Shown here in pieces: positions 1 to 8,575 of a stretch of DNA of 64,000 nt. Positions within the stretch are counted from its first letter, which is position 1; each line of letters begins with the position of its first letter. The stretch comes from Propionivibrio dicarboxylicus (GTDB lineage Bacteria; Pseudomonadota; Gammaproteobacteria; Burkholderiales; Rhodocyclaceae). The notes beneath the pieces are model-generated. The model had not been told where the DNA came from and did not search any database. It was given only the letters and a program-made list of their open reading frames with translations. A program made the position numbers and the translations under genes. The DNA lies in the NCBI RefSeq assembly GCF_900099695.1, contig NZ_FNCY01000011.1, forward strand, positions 62,001 to 126,000, given 5' to 3'.

Positions 1-598
1 CGAGCTGCTCGACCCGCTGCACCAGCGGATTCGCCGCTATCGACTCAGCCGCCGCCTCGTCCGGCGCAGCGGCGCTATCGACGTCGATGTCGCCATAAAA
101 GACATGGGCGTAGCGCGACTCGCGCTTGCCGGGTTCGCGCGGCAGACGGACGACGAAGGGACCATCTTCTCGCCGGGCCAGCCGCTCCAGGACGGCTTCG
201 GCTTCCATGACATCCCTGAATGGACAGAGTCGACTGGCGTGGGTGCGCAGCTCTCCCGGCGTCTGCGGCCCGCGCAGCAGCAGTTCGCAGACGATGCCAA
301 GCTCCTGCGGATTGAATTTCAGCTGGCCGTATTCCGAGTTGCAGAAGCGATGCCGATACTTGGGTACGCGGCTACCGTAACCGCCCGCCTCGCTGATCAG
401 CCGTTTCTTGACCAACTGGTCGAGGACTTCCTGGACCTTCGTCTCGCCGAGTTCAAGCACCGGATCGCGGTTGCTTTTCTGGTTGCAGGCATTGGTCAGG
501 GCATTCAGCGACAGCGGATATTGTTCCGGCGTCGTGATTTCCTTCTCGATCAGTGCGCCGATGACGCGCGCTTCGTGCGGAGTAAGTTCGATGTTCAT
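1..598 (-). CDS. yceH: YceH/DUF480 family protein (3' end beyond window)
   Basis: The 199 visible codons match the DUF480 (YceH) family, whose cellular role is not established. The protein opens [20 protein letters not shown] and continues with the family stretches [19 protein letters not shown] and LVKKRLISE. It reads as two winged-helix modules of roughly 90 residues, with [17 protein letters not shown] opening the second. The start ATG at 598 overlaps the stop of the upstream 71-residue gene in ATGA, so the two are translationally coupled. The C-terminus and stop lie left of base 1, so length cannot be compared with the usual size of about 215 residues. Family assignment is firm; function is unknown. 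Confidence 0.85.
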   Translation of the reverse strand, partial: MNIELTPHEARVIGALIEKEITTPEQYPLSLNALTNACNQKSNRDPVLELGETKVQEVLDQLVKKRLISEAGGYGSRVPKYRHRFCNSEYGQLKFNPQELGIVCELLLRGPQTPGELRTHASRLCPFRDVMEAEAVLERLARREDGPFVVRLPREPGKRESRYAHVFYGDIDVDSAAAPDEAAAESIAANPLVQRVEQL

Positions 599-810
599 GC
601 GGGCTTGTACTTCTTGAAAACGGTCCGGGCATCCTCGTGGGCGCGGTCGAGCGTGCAGATCTGCGGCGTGTCGTCATGCCCGCTGAAGAACCCGTCCTCC
701 TGCGCCCGCATCACCATCGCGATGGCGACCTCGTCGGCAACGTCATATTTCTCGGTAATCAGCGTGGTGACTTCGTCGAGGAAGCCTTCGTATGTCATGT
801 GCTTGGCCAT
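595..810 (-). CDS. conserved small hypothetical protein (71 aa)
   Basis: This short acidic protein begins [20 protein letters not shown] and ends VFKKYKPA. I do not recognise a domain, and it has no signal peptide or membrane segment. The longer reading frame runs up to base 858, but the ATG at 810 is preceded by a good AGGAAAG ribosome site, so I chose it. The stop overlaps the yceH start by four bases, arguing for a two-gene operon. The sequence looks like a compact helical protein. A role linked to the YceH protein is only an inference from the overlap. Confidence 0.65.
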   Translation of the reverse strand: MAKHMTYEGFLDEVTTLITEKYDVADEVAIAMVMRAQEDGFFSGHDDTPQICTLDRAHEDARTVFKKYKPA

Positions 811-887
811 GGCTTTCTTTCCTGTGAATGTTCCGGCTGCTCCGACCGCCAGGCGCAAACGCGAGCACAGACGGAACAGCGCTCAGT

Positions 888-1601
888 TTAATCGATGAAG
901 ATGCCCGGATACTTTTCTGCCATGATCGGGAGCGAGCGATAGATCTCGCTCATGTGGTGCAGCATGTTTTTCTCGGCGAGATCGGCATCCCCCGCCTCGA
1001 TCGCATCGACGATCGCCTCGTGCTCCGCCACCAGCGTCGCAATCGGCGTGGCATGGTCGTAGGTCAGGAAGCGCACCCGGTTAAGCTGTGACTTGACCTT
1101 TTCCGTCACCTCCCAGGCGAAATCGCGCTTGGCATTTTGCGCGAGCAGGTAGTGCAATTCCTCGTCGAGTTCCAGGAAGGTCCGGCTGTCGCCGGTCTTC
1201 ACCTTCTTCTGACTGGCGATATTTTTTCTCAATTTCTTGATCAGGGCGGCCGAGCGGGTCTTCGTCACCTCGCGGACGATCGCCAACTCGATCACCTCGC
1301 GCACGAAACAGGCATCCAGAACCTCGCGCACCGAGATCTTGCGGATGAAGGTGCCGCGATTGGGTCGGACCTCGATGAGCTTCTCCTGCCCGAGCAGGAT
1401 GAAGGCTTCGCGAACGGGTTGCCGGCTGATGGCAAAACGCTTGCTGATTTCGACTTCGGAAATCGCCTGCCCCGGTGCCAACTCCCCGGTAATGATGGCG
1501 GCCCGCAGCGCGTCGTGAATGATCGCGCTCGTGGTGCCGCCCTCCCGATGCAAGCGTTCCGAAAGATCGGCAACCGCTGAATTAATTGTTGTTGGGGTCA
1601 T
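888..1601 (-). CDS. GntR family transcriptional regulator, FCD (FadR) subfamily
   Basis: This 237-residue regulator has an N-terminal winged helix (about residues 20-85). The motif ISEVEISKRFAISRQPVREA is the typical GntR recognition helix region, and RPNRGTFIRKISVREVLDA follows. The C-terminal part (about 95-225) is an all-helical FCD ligand domain with the expected metal/ligand residues in LDEELHYLLAQNAKR and LVAEHEAIVDAIEAGD. FCD regulators usually bind small organic acids and repress the transporter and enzymes for them. It is divergent from the dctPQM transporter, and a large palindrome sits between the two, so it probably controls both. Ligand unknown; a sugar acid is likely, judging by the idonate-dehydrogenase-like neighbour. 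Confidence 0.88.
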   Translation of the reverse strand: MTPTTINSAVADLSERLHREGGTTSAIIHDALRAAIITGELAPGQAISEVEISKRFAISRQPVREAFILLGQEKLIEVRPNRGTFIRKISVREVLDACFVREVIELAIVREVTKTRSAALIKKLRKNIASQKKVKTGDSRTFLELDEELHYLLAQNAKRDFAWEVTEKVKSQLNRVRFLTYDHATPIATLVAEHEAIVDAIEAGDADLAEKNMLHHMSEIYRSLPIMAEKYPGIFID

Positions 1602-1916
1602 TTGCGTCGATCCGGACTCGCGATGTTCAAACTATAAAAGAAAACCAAATCCTGTTGACAACTCATTAACGACTATACCACCATACCGGTATAGCGGTAT
1701 GGTGGCTTGCGCGGTCAATCACAATAACAACACCAGACCGGCCCAATGAGGCCGGCCCGGTTGCCCGCCCAGGCGCAATCAGTCAGCAGCGCAACAGCGC
1801 AATCAGGGAAAGGGGGAAACGCCAGACAAACCGAAACACCGAAGCATTTGTTGCCAAGGGATCGTCACGCGCTTTGCCAGCCGGACGATCGATGTCGTTA
1901 TTCGAGGAGAATTCAA
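1602..1916. other. divergent intergenic region, GntR gene / TRAP operon
   Basis: This gene-free stretch of about 315 bases holds the control region of the divergent gntR and dctP genes. On the minus strand an actata (read TATAGT) at 1631-1636 could be the gntR -10 box, with a TTGTCA-like -35 about 19 bases upstream. On the plus strand a TTGACA lies at 1655-1660, but no convincing -10 stands at the usual distance, because the position is occupied by the palindrome at 1678-1705. The remainder up to 1903 shows no gene or clear structure and is probably a long leader. Confidence 0.5.
1678..1705. promoter_or_regulatory. 28-bp perfect inverted repeat, likely GntR operator
   Basis: The arms CCACCATACCG and CGGTATGGTGG are exact reverse complements around a 6-base spacer. 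A second overlapping inverted repeat is formed by CTATACC (1673-1679) and GGTATAG (1688-1694), and ATACCGGTAT (1684-1693) is itself a 10-bp palindrome. Stacked half-sites of the ATACC type between a GntR gene and its presumed target operon point to an operator. It follows a TTGACA at 1655 and would block RNA polymerase there. A cruciform or RNA hairpin is an alternative reading. Confidence 0.6.
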
Positions 1917-2906
1917 GTGAAAAAGCACGTCGTCAATTTGATCGCTGTGGCACTGGGTAGCCTGGCGATCAGCACCGTCAATGCAGAAACCATCACCATC
2001 AAGGTGGCCAATTACTTTGCCGCCGAACACCCCCAGAACGTCGCGCTCAAGGAAAAATTCAAGCCGCTGATCGAACAGAAGTCGCAGGGCGCGCTGAAGG
2101 TCGACATTTTCGAGAACAACAAGCTCGGCGGCGAACAGCAGTTCTACACCGGCGTGCGCAACGGCACGATCGACGTCGGCCTGCCCGGCATGATCATGCA
2201 GGGCGACGTCCCGAAGATGGGCATCCCCGAGTGGCCTTTCCTGCTGCGTGACTTCAAGCACGCCAAGGCCGTCCTGCTCGGACCGATCGGCAAGGAAATG
2301 GCCGAAAGCCTCGAACAGACGCACGGCGTGCATGTCCTCGCCTGGAGCGTGAACGGCTTCCGCATGTTCTCGACCAGCCGCCAGGTCGCCAACATGCAGG
2401 ACTTCAAGGGACTGCGCATGCGCATGCCGAACTCGCCGGTCTTCGTCAAGCTCGGCCAGGCACTCGGCTGCAACGTCTCGCCGATGCCGCTCTCGGAAGT
2501 GTTCACGGCGATGGAACAGAAGGTCGTCGACGGCCAGGAAAACCCGATCGCGGTCGTCCGCTCCTCGGGCTTCTATGAAGTCCAGACCAACATCCTGGAA
2601 ACGCGTCACGCCTTCAGCCCGAACGTGCTGATCGTCAGCAAGAAGCTCTGGGCGAAGCTGAGCGCCGAGCAGAAGAAGATCGTCGAGGACGCCGCCAAGG
2701 CCTATGCCGATTACGAGTGGCAGCTCTCCGAGAACGGCTATGAAGACGACAAGAAATTCCTGATGGAAAAGAAGATGAAGTTCATCACGCCTGACGCGAA
2801 TTTCCGTCAGCAGATGGAAGCCGCCGTCCAGCCGATCTACGAGGAGTACTACGCCAAGTACCCGTGGGCCAAGGACATGGTTGCCAAGATCAAGGCCACC
2901 AAGTAA
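1917..2906 (+). CDS. dctP: TRAP transporter solute-binding protein, DctP family
   Basis: This is the periplasmic receptor of a tripartite ATP-independent periplasmic transporter, delivering an organic or sugar acid to DctQM. I chose the GTG start at 1917 because GAGGAG stands 7 bases upstream and the product then begins with a signal peptide (KKHVVNLIAVALGSLAIS...VNA/ETITIKVA), giving 329 residues, a normal family length. Family landmarks are NNKLGGEQQFYTGVRNGTID, the ligand-binding arginine region FKGLRMRMPNSPVFVKLGQA and VVDGQENP. Together with the following dctQ and dctM it forms a complete TRAP system. The substrate cannot be read from sequence; the sugar-acid dehydrogenase downstream is the best hint. 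Confidence 0.92.
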   Translation: MKKHVVNLIAVALGSLAISTVNAETITIKVANYFAAEHPQNVALKEKFKPLIEQKSQGALKVDIFENNKLGGEQQFYTGVRNGTIDVGLPGMIMQGDVPKMGIPEWPFLLRDFKHAKAVLLGPIGKEMAESLEQTHGVHVLAWSVNGFRMFSTSRQVANMQDFKGLRMRMPNSPVFVKLGQALGCNVSPMPLSEVFTAMEQKVVDGQENPIAVVRSSGFYEVQTNILETRHAFSPNVLIVSKKLWAKLSAEQKKIVEDAAKAYADYEWQLSENGYEDDKKFLMEKKMKFITPDANFRQQMEAAVQPIYEEYYAKYPWAKDMVAKIKATK

Positions 2907-2918
2907 CGCGACTCCGAG

Positions 2919-2944
2919 CCGCATGCTCCCGACGGGGCATGCGG
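2919..2944 (+). promoter_or_regulatory. intercistronic hairpin between dctP and dctQ
   Basis: CCGCATGC (2919-2926) pairs with GCATGCGG (2937-2944), with CCC/GGG extending the stem around a GAC loop. There is no U-tract, so it is more likely an mRNA-stabilising or partial-termination element. It would allow the binding protein to be made in excess over the membrane subunits, a usual arrangement in binding-protein-dependent transport operons. Confidence 0.6.
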
Positions 2945-2962
2945 TTTCTCTAAGGTGAAAAC

Positions 2963-3520
2963 ATGCGAAATATCGGGAATGCGATCACTCGATCGCTGAG
3001 TTATCTCATTGCTTTGTTCCTGGCGCTGATGGCGATCTTTGTGTTCGGCAACGTCATCCTGCGCTACTTCTTTCATTCCGGATGGACATGGGCAGAGGAA
3101 ATGTCCCGCATCCTCTTCATCTGGCTGATCTTCCTCGGCTCGATTCTCGCCTTCAAGGACAACGAACATCTCGGCGTCGATACGCTGGTCGTCAAGTTGT
3201 CGCCCCGGGGCCGCAAGATTCTCTACGTCATCAATTGCTTCGTCATCCTCGGCACCATGGCGCTGACGCTGCACGGCAGCTGGTACCTGACGCTGCTCAA
3301 CGTCGACCAATCGACCCCGGCCATCGGCATCCCCTACGCCTACGTCTATTCGTCCGGCGTCGTCGTCAGCATCGGCATGGGATTCATCGTCGCCATGAAC
3401 CTCTACATGCTGCTCTCCGGAAAGCTCAACGAAAATGATCTGGTCATGACCACCGATTCGGAAGAGAAGGTCGCCGAAATCGAGGAGATCGCCCAGAGAA
3501 CCGCAGGAGAAAAGCAATGA
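2963..3520 (+). CDS. dctQ: TRAP transporter small membrane subunit, DctQ family
   Basis: This 185-residue inner-membrane protein has four predicted helices at roughly residues 12-35, 45-70, 85-110 and 130-155. The typical DctQ stretch FGNVILRYFFHSGWTWAEEM runs into RILFIWLIFLGS. It partners the large DctM subunit and the DctP receptor. The last 30 residues form a charged cytoplasmic tail, longer than in many homologues. Its stop overlaps the dctM start in ATGA, so the two are coupled. Assignment is firm from sequence and position. Confidence 0.92.
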   Translation: MRNIGNAITRSLSYLIALFLALMAIFVFGNVILRYFFHSGWTWAEEMSRILFIWLIFLGSILAFKDNEHLGVDTLVVKLSPRGRKILYVINCFVILGTMALTLHGSWYLTLLNVDQSTPAIGIPYAYVYSSGVVVSIGMGFIVAMNLYMLLSGKLNENDLVMTTDSEEKVAEIEEIAQRTAGEKQ

Positions 3521-4800
3521 CAATCACCGTTTTTCTGGTATCGCTCTGCGGCGCGATGGCGATGGGGATTCCGGTCGCCATTTCCCTGCTCATCTGCGGT
3601 ATCGCGCTGATGTTCTACCTCGGCCAGTTCGACACGCAGATTCTGGCGTCGAACCTGATGGACGGCGCCGACAACTTCCCGCTGATGGCCATTCCGTTCT
3701 TCATCCTCGCCGGCGAGCTGATGAATGCGGGCGGCATCTCGAAGCGCATCATCAACTTCGCCATGTCCCTGGTCGGACACATCCGCGGCGGCTTCGGCTA
3801 TGTCGCGATCATCGCCAGCGTCATCTTCTCGGGCCTGTCCGGCTCGGCGGTGGCAGATACGGCGGCACTCGGCGCCATCCTCATCCCGATGATGGCCTCG
3901 GCCGGCTATAACAAGCCGCGCTCGGGTGCGCTGATCGCCTCGGCCGGCATCATCGCGCCGATCATGCCGCTGAGCGTGCCGATGATCGTCTTCGGCGTGA
4001 CCGCCGGGGTTTCGATTCCGAAGCTGTTCATGTCGGGGATCTTTCCCGGTTTCCTGCTGGCGGTCTTCCTCGCCGTCGCCTGGGCATGGATGGTCCGCAA
4101 GGACGACTTCAAGGTCGAGCCGCGCCGCACGCTGAGCGAAACGCTGGTGGCCGCACGCGGCGCCGCCTGGGCCTTCGTCCTGCCGTTCGTCATCATCTTC
4201 GGCTTGCGCGGCGGCGTCTTCACCCCGACCGAAGCGGCATCGATCGCCGCCTGGTACGCGCTCTTCGTCGGCATGTTCGTCTATCGCGAACTGACGCCGA
4301 AGACGCTGGTGAAGGTGCTGATCTCCTCGGCCAAGACGACCAGCGTCATCATGCTGCTGGCGGCATCGGCGATGGTCTCGTCATGGCTGATCACGGTCGC
4401 CAACATTCCCGACCAGATCGTCGACCTGCTGCGCCCGCTGATGGGCAACAAGATCCTGCTGATGCTGGCGATCAACCTGATCGTGTTGATGGTCGGGACG
4501 GCGATGGACGTCATGCCGACGATCCTGATCCTGACGCCGGTGCTGATGCCGATCGTCAAGATGGCGGGCATCGACCCGATCTATTTCGGCTTCATGTTCG
4601 TCTTCAACAACTGCATCGGCTTGCTGACGCCGCCCGTGGGAACGGTGCTCAACGTCGCCGCCGGGGTGGGCAAGATATCGATGGAAGACATCATCAAGTC
4701 GGTCATGCCGTTCATGTGGATCGAGATCGGCCTGCTCCTGCTGCTGACGGTCTTCCCCGACCTCGTCATCGTCCCCCTGAACTTCTTCACGCATCGTTAA
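3517..4800 (+). CDS. dctM: TRAP transporter large membrane subunit, DctM family
   Basis: This 427-residue integral membrane subunit carries about 12 hydrophobic segments and forms the sodium-coupled transport channel of the TRAP system. Diagnostic stretches include FPLMAIPFFILAGELMNAGG, SGLSGSAVADTAALGAILIP and FGLLTPPVG-like CIGLLTPPVGTVLNVAAGVG near the C-terminus. Length is typical. It completes the dctPQM set and is followed 108 bases later by a zinc dehydrogenase read in the same direction, so uptake and first oxidation are probably co-transcribed. Confidence 0.93.
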   Translation: MTITVFLVSLCGAMAMGIPVAISLLICGIALMFYLGQFDTQILASNLMDGADNFPLMAIPFFILAGELMNAGGISKRIINFAMSLVGHIRGGFGYVAIIASVIFSGLSGSAVADTAALGAILIPMMASAGYNKPRSGALIASAGIIAPIMPLSVPMIVFGVTAGVSIPKLFMSGIFPGFLLAVFLAVAWAWMVRKDDFKVEPRRTLSETLVAARGAAWAFVLPFVIIFGLRGGVFTPTEAASIAAWYALFVGMFVYRELTPKTLVKVLISSAKTTSVIMLLAASAMVSSWLITVANIPDQIVDLLRPLMGNKILLMLAINLIVLMVGTAMDVMPTILILTPVLMPIVKMAGIDPIYFGFMFVFNNCIGLLTPPVGTVLNVAAGVGKISMEDIIKSVMPFMWIEIGLLLLLTVFPDLVIVPLNFFTHR

Positions 4801-4908
4801 GTCTCATGTCGGACGCGGCCGGCATGCGTGCCGGTCGCGGATTCTCCGCCGGGCAGTACGCCGGCAAATAGGCAACCAGGCAAATTCGCCGGATTGGAAA
4901 TAGCACGA

Positions 4909-5949
4909 ATGGAAACGAAAGCTTGTGTCTTGTACGCGCAGGAAGACGTGCGCGTTGAAAGCTGGCCGGTCGGCGACGTCGGCCCGAACCAGGTCCTGGT
5001 GCGCATCGGCGCCGGCGGCGTCTGCGGCTCCGATATTCATTATTACTGGGACGGCGGCATCGGCACGATCCGCGTCAGCGAACCGATCGTCATGGGCCAC
5101 GAGGTCGCCGGCACCGTCGAAAGCGTCGGCGCGAAGGTGACCAAGGTCCGCCCCGGCGACCGCATCGCCGTCAGCCCGAGCCGCCCCTGCGGCCACTGCA
5201 AGTTCTGCCTGGCCGGCGAGCAGCAGCACTGCCTGGAGATGCAGTTCTTCGGCAGCGCCATGCGCAAACCGCACACGCACGGCGGATTCCGCCAGTTGCT
5301 GGTGGCCGAGGAACATCAATGCGAACCGGTCGGCGACAAGGTCTCCCTTGGCGAGGCCGCCTGCGCCGAACCGCTCTCGATCGGCCTGCACGCCATCAAC
5401 CAGGCCGGCAGCCTGATCGGCAAGCGCGTTCTCGTCACCGGCGCCGGTCCGATCGGCGCCCTGCTGATCGGCGCGGTGCGCGTTGCCGGCGCCGCCGAGA
5501 TCGTCGCCATGGATATCTCCGAAGCGCCGCTCAAGGCCGCCCTGGCCATGGGCGCCAACGTCGCCATCAACGGCGCCAACGAGCCGGACCGACTCGCCGG
5601 CGATTACTCGGCCGACAAGGGCTACTTCGACGTCGCCTTCGAGTGCACCGGCGTCGGCGCGGTACTGAAGCAGGCCTTCCCGGTCGTCCGGCCGCGTGGC
5701 ACGGTGGTGCAGGTCGGCGTCACCGGTAGCGCCGATATCCCGATCAATGCGCTGGTCGGCAAGGAAATCCGCCTCGTCGGCACGCACCGCTTCAACAACG
5801 AATACGCGCACGCCGCACAGCTGATCCGCGAAGGGCGGATCGACGTCAAGCCGACCATCACCGCGACGCTGCCGATGGAACGCGTCAAGGAGGCCTTCGA
5901 AATCGCGCGCGACCGCAAGACGCAGATGAAAGTGCAACTCGCCTTCTGA
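4909..5949 (+). CDS. zinc-dependent alcohol dehydrogenase, L-idonate 5-dehydrogenase-like
   Basis: This 346-residue medium-chain dehydrogenase is closest in pattern to L-idonate 5-dehydrogenase and sorbitol dehydrogenase. The catalytic zinc site is seen in GVCGSDIHYYWDGGIG and MGHEVAGTVESVG, and the structural zinc in the four cysteines of CGHCKFCLAGEQQHC. The NAD-binding fold follows at VLVTGAGPIGALLIGAV. I chose ATG 4909 rather than the upstream frame start because METKACVLYAQED aligns with family N-termini; its ribosome site (GGA) is weak. As last gene of the TRAP operon it probably oxidises the imported polyol or sugar acid to a keto acid. Exact substrate is inferred only. Confidence 0.82.
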   Translation: METKACVLYAQEDVRVESWPVGDVGPNQVLVRIGAGGVCGSDIHYYWDGGIGTIRVSEPIVMGHEVAGTVESVGAKVTKVRPGDRIAVSPSRPCGHCKFCLAGEQQHCLEMQFFGSAMRKPHTHGGFRQLLVAEEHQCEPVGDKVSLGEAACAEPLSIGLHAINQAGSLIGKRVLVTGAGPIGALLIGAVRVAGAAEIVAMDISEAPLKAALAMGANVAINGANEPDRLAGDYSADKGYFDVAFECTGVGAVLKQAFPVVRPRGTVVQVGVTGSADIPINALVGKEIRLVGTHRFNNEYAHAAQLIREGRIDVKPTITATLPMERVKEAFEIARDRKTQMKVQLAF

Positions 5950-5994
5950 CCTTCCCGGGTTGCCGATCTTCCGGCAACCATCGCAGAAGACGAC

Positions 5995-6032
5995 ACCGGG
6001 CCGCTCCCCACGGAGCCGCCCGGTTTTTTTTT
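5995..6032 (+). terminator. rho-independent terminator of the TRAP/dehydrogenase operon
   Basis: ACCGGGC and GCTCC pair with GGAGC and GCCCGGT (one C-C mismatch, loop CCAC), followed directly by nine T residues. This is a strong intrinsic terminator 45 bases after the dehydrogenase stop. A second hairpin without a T-tract (GGTTGCCG / CGGCAACC, 5958-5979) lies just upstream. Confidence 0.9.
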
Positions 6033-6102
6033 CGTGCGCCCCCGCCCCCGCTGCCCCGCCAACCTGTCGAAATTTCTAACGAATATGTCAAAAAAATCGC
6101 GA

Positions 6103-6131
6103 TTGTCCTTGCCGGGTCCGCTCCCTAGAAT
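6103..6131 (+). promoter_or_regulatory. candidate sigma-70 promoter of the oxidoreductase operon
   Basis: TTGTCC (6103-6108) and TAGAAT (6126-6131) stand 17 bases apart, a good match to the housekeeping promoter. It lies just after the terminator of the previous operon and would give a leader of about 135 bases before the ATG at 6275. Confidence 0.55.
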
Positions 6132-6274
6132 TTCTGCCTGAGTTGCCGGAACGCCGGCCCGAGCGCGCGCGCCCGATCGTGCCGCGTCGCGGCAAGCGAG
6201 GCGTTTTTGGGGGTCGGCAACGGGGCGCTGTTCTTCGAGCTTTGCATAAAACCTATTGGAAGCGCGACCGACTT

Positions 6275-8575
6275 ATGAAAAACGATTTACCACGAGAAGC
6301 TTCCGCATCCGGCCTGGAAAATCTGTCCTTGCCGCTGGAAGTACGGGTGCATGGACGCGGCGGCCAGGGCGGCGTCACCTGCGCCAAGCTGATCGCCTCG
6401 TTGTACACGCAAATGGGACTGCACGTGCAGACCTTCGGCGATTACGGCAGCGAGCGCTCCGGCGCGCCGATCCAGGCCTTTACCCGCGTCGACCGCCAGC
6501 CGATCTCGAACCGCAACAAGGTCTATCAGCCAGACCACCTGATCGTCCTCGACGAGGCGCTGATGGGGCCGCAGGTGCTGTCGGGCACGGCGGCGGGCGC
6601 GCTGCTGCTGCTCAACACCCGCTCACGCCTCGACGCCTTCGCCGGGCAATTCGAGGACTATCGCTTCGGCGCCATCGACGCCACCGCGATCGCCCGCGAG
6701 CACGGCATCGGCAGCAGTTCGGTAGTGATCATCAACACCACCATCCTCGGCGCCTACGCGCGGCTGCTCGGCGTGCCGCTGAGCGCGCTCGAAAAGGCGT
6801 ATGCGTCGCTGGGCCTGAGCGGCGACCTCGCCGCCGCCGAACATGCCTACGACCAGGTGCAGATTCGCGATCCGCGCCCCGAAACAGCCGGCGCCACCGC
6901 GCGCGGCGCGACGACCTGGCAGCCGGTGCTGCCGCCGGTCCTGCCGCTGACCGAACACCACACCGATTTGCCGGCAACGCTCAAGACCGGTACCTGGAGT
7001 ACCCAAGCGCCGCGCTACCGCGAGCACGCCGCGCCGTGCAACCAGGCCTGCCCGGCCGGCAATGACATCCGCGGATTCATCCAGGCGCTGAAGAACGAAG
7101 GCGCCGACGCGGCAGCACGCGTGCTGCTGCGCACGCAAGCCCTGCCCTCGGTCTGCGGCCGCGTCTGCCCGGCCCCGTGCATGCAGGGCTGCAACCGCGA
7201 GGCCTTCGACGGCGCCGTCAATATCCGCAGCCTGGAGCGCTGGATCGCCGATCACTCGGACGTCACGCTCGAACGGCAAAGCACCGACACGCCGCGCCGC
7301 TTCGCCGTCATCGGCGGCGGCCCCGCTGGCCTGAGCGCAAGCTATCAACTGGCGCGACGCGGCCACGCGGTAACCCTCTACGACGCCGGCCCCGGCCTCG
7401 GCGGCGTGCTGCGCAACGGCATCCCCGCCTACCGCCTGCCGCCGGACGTGCTGCAGCGCGATGTCGATCGCATCGTCAGTCTCGGCGTCGACACGCGCCT
7501 CAACGCCCGCCTCGACCGCGATGCGCTGGCGCGCCTGCCGGACGAGGTCGACGCGCTGCTGCTGTGCACCGGTCTCGGCCCGGCGCTGAAGCTCGGCGTC
7601 GAGGGAGAAACACTGCCCGGCGTCGAACAGGGCCTCGACTTCCTCGACCAGGCGAAACAGGGCCAGGTCACGCTGCAGGGCCGCGTCGTCGTGGTCGGCG
7701 GCGGCAACACGGCGATCGATTGTGCACGCACGGCGCTGCGTTGTGGTGCCACTTCGGTAAAACTCGTCTATCGCCGCAGCCGCGAGGAAATGCCGGCGAT
7801 CGCCGAGGAAATCGACGCCGCCGAATTCGAAGGCGTGCGCCTCGTGCTGCAGCGCCAGCCGGTTGCCTTCACTGGCAACGGCAACGTCAGCGCCGTCGTG
7901 CTGGCCGAAGTCGAACCCGGCGCACCCGACGCGAGCGGACGGCGGCAGCCGGTGGTGAGCTCGCGGACCTCGACGCTCGACTGCGACACGGTCCTGCTCG
8001 CGCTCGGCCAGGGCGCCATGGCCGACGTCCTGCCGGACGACTGGCAGATCCGCAACGGACGCGTCTGGCGCGGCGACGCGGCGCTGCCGGTCTGGCTGGC
8101 CGGCGACTGCGCCAACGGCGACGGCACCGTCACCCATGCCATTGGCAACGGACGGCGGACAGCGCTGGCCGCCCTGAGCTGGCTGGAAAGTGGGTTGGAC
8201 GGCGGCGTGCCAACTGGCGATAAAAACGGCGAAAACCCCGTCGCCCCGGGCCAGATCCGCTTCTCCCACTTTGACGTGGCGCCGCCGCATCGCGACAAGG
8301 AATCGCCGCCCTCGGTGCGCCGCAACAGCTTCGACGAATGCAATCACGGCCTGGCCGGGCCGGAGGAAGCCGAACGCTGCTTCTCCTGCGGGCAATGCAC
8401 GCACTGCGACACCTGCCTGATCTACTGCCCGGAAGGCGTCATCGCCCGCGCCGGCGACGGCTACCGGATCGATGCCGACTACTGCAAGGGCTGCGGCATG
8501 TGCGTCGCCGAATGTCCACGCAGTGCCATGGAAATGCACGAAAAAAACAAGCAAGAGGTGAGCTCATGTCTCTGA
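6275..8575 (+). CDS. fusion: 2-oxoacid:acceptor oxidoreductase gamma subunit + GltD-like flavoprotein + 2x[4Fe-4S] ferredoxin
   Basis: This 766-residue protein joins three modules. Residues about 20-200 are a POR gamma domain (VHGRGGQGGVTCAKLIASLY, FGDYGSERSGAPI). Residues 250-690 are a GltD/DPYD-type NAD(P)H oxidoreductase, with the N-terminal Fe-S cysteines CNQACPAG (255-262) and CGRVCPAPCMQGC, the FAD site VIGGGPAGLSASYQLARRG near 346 and the NAD(P) site VVVVGGGNTAIDCARTALR near 471. Residues about 700-750 hold two ferredoxin clusters (CFSCGQCTHCDTC and CKGCGMCVAECP). It should carry electrons between the keto-acid oxidoreductase and NAD(P). I chose ATG 6275 (GGAAG 12 bases upstream) because the earlier residues are low-complexity. 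It overlaps the alpha gene by 10 bases. The domain organisation recalls phenylglyoxylate:NAD oxidoreductase subunits, which are separate genes there. Confidence 0.85.
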   Translation: MKNDLPREASASGLENLSLPLEVRVHGRGGQGGVTCAKLIASLYTQMGLHVQTFGDYGSERSGAPIQAFTRVDRQPISNRNKVYQPDHLIVLDEALMGPQVLSGTAAGALLLLNTRSRLDAFAGQFEDYRFGAIDATAIAREHGIGSSSVVIINTTILGAYARLLGVPLSALEKAYASLGLSGDLAAAEHAYDQVQIRDPRPETAGATARGATTWQPVLPPVLPLTEHHTDLPATLKTGTWSTQAPRYREHAAPCNQACPAGNDIRGFIQALKNEGADAAARVLLRTQALPSVCGRVCPAPCMQGCNREAFDGAVNIRSLERWIADHSDVTLERQSTDTPRRFAVIGGGPAGLSASYQLARRGHAVTLYDAGPGLGGVLRNGIPAYRLPPDVLQRDVDRIVSLGVDTRLNARLDRDALARLPDEVDALLLCTGLGPALKLGVEGETLPGVEQGLDFLDQAKQGQVTLQGRVVVVGGGNTAIDCARTALRCGATSVKLVYRRSREEMPAIAEEIDAAEFEGVRLVLQRQPVAFTGNGNVSAVVLAEVEPGAPDASGRRQPVVSSRTSTLDCDTVLLALGQGAMADVLPDDWQIRNGRVWRGDAALPVWLAGDCANGDGTVTHAIGNGRRTALAALSWLESGLDGGVPTGDKNGENPVAPGQIRFSHFDVAPPHRDKESPPSVRRNSFDECNHGLAGPEEAERCFSCGQCTHCDTCLIYCPEGVIARAGDGYRIDADYCKGCGMCVAECPRSAMEMHEKNKQEVSSCL

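Noticed and set aside
1803-2924. 373-residue frame antisense to dctP
   Set aside because: It is a shadow of the TRAP receptor, rich in Leu/Asp/Arg and lacking any domain.
4804-5937. 377-residue frame antisense to the dehydrogenase
   Set aside because: It mirrors the zinc dehydrogenase codons, has no motif and no good ribosome site.
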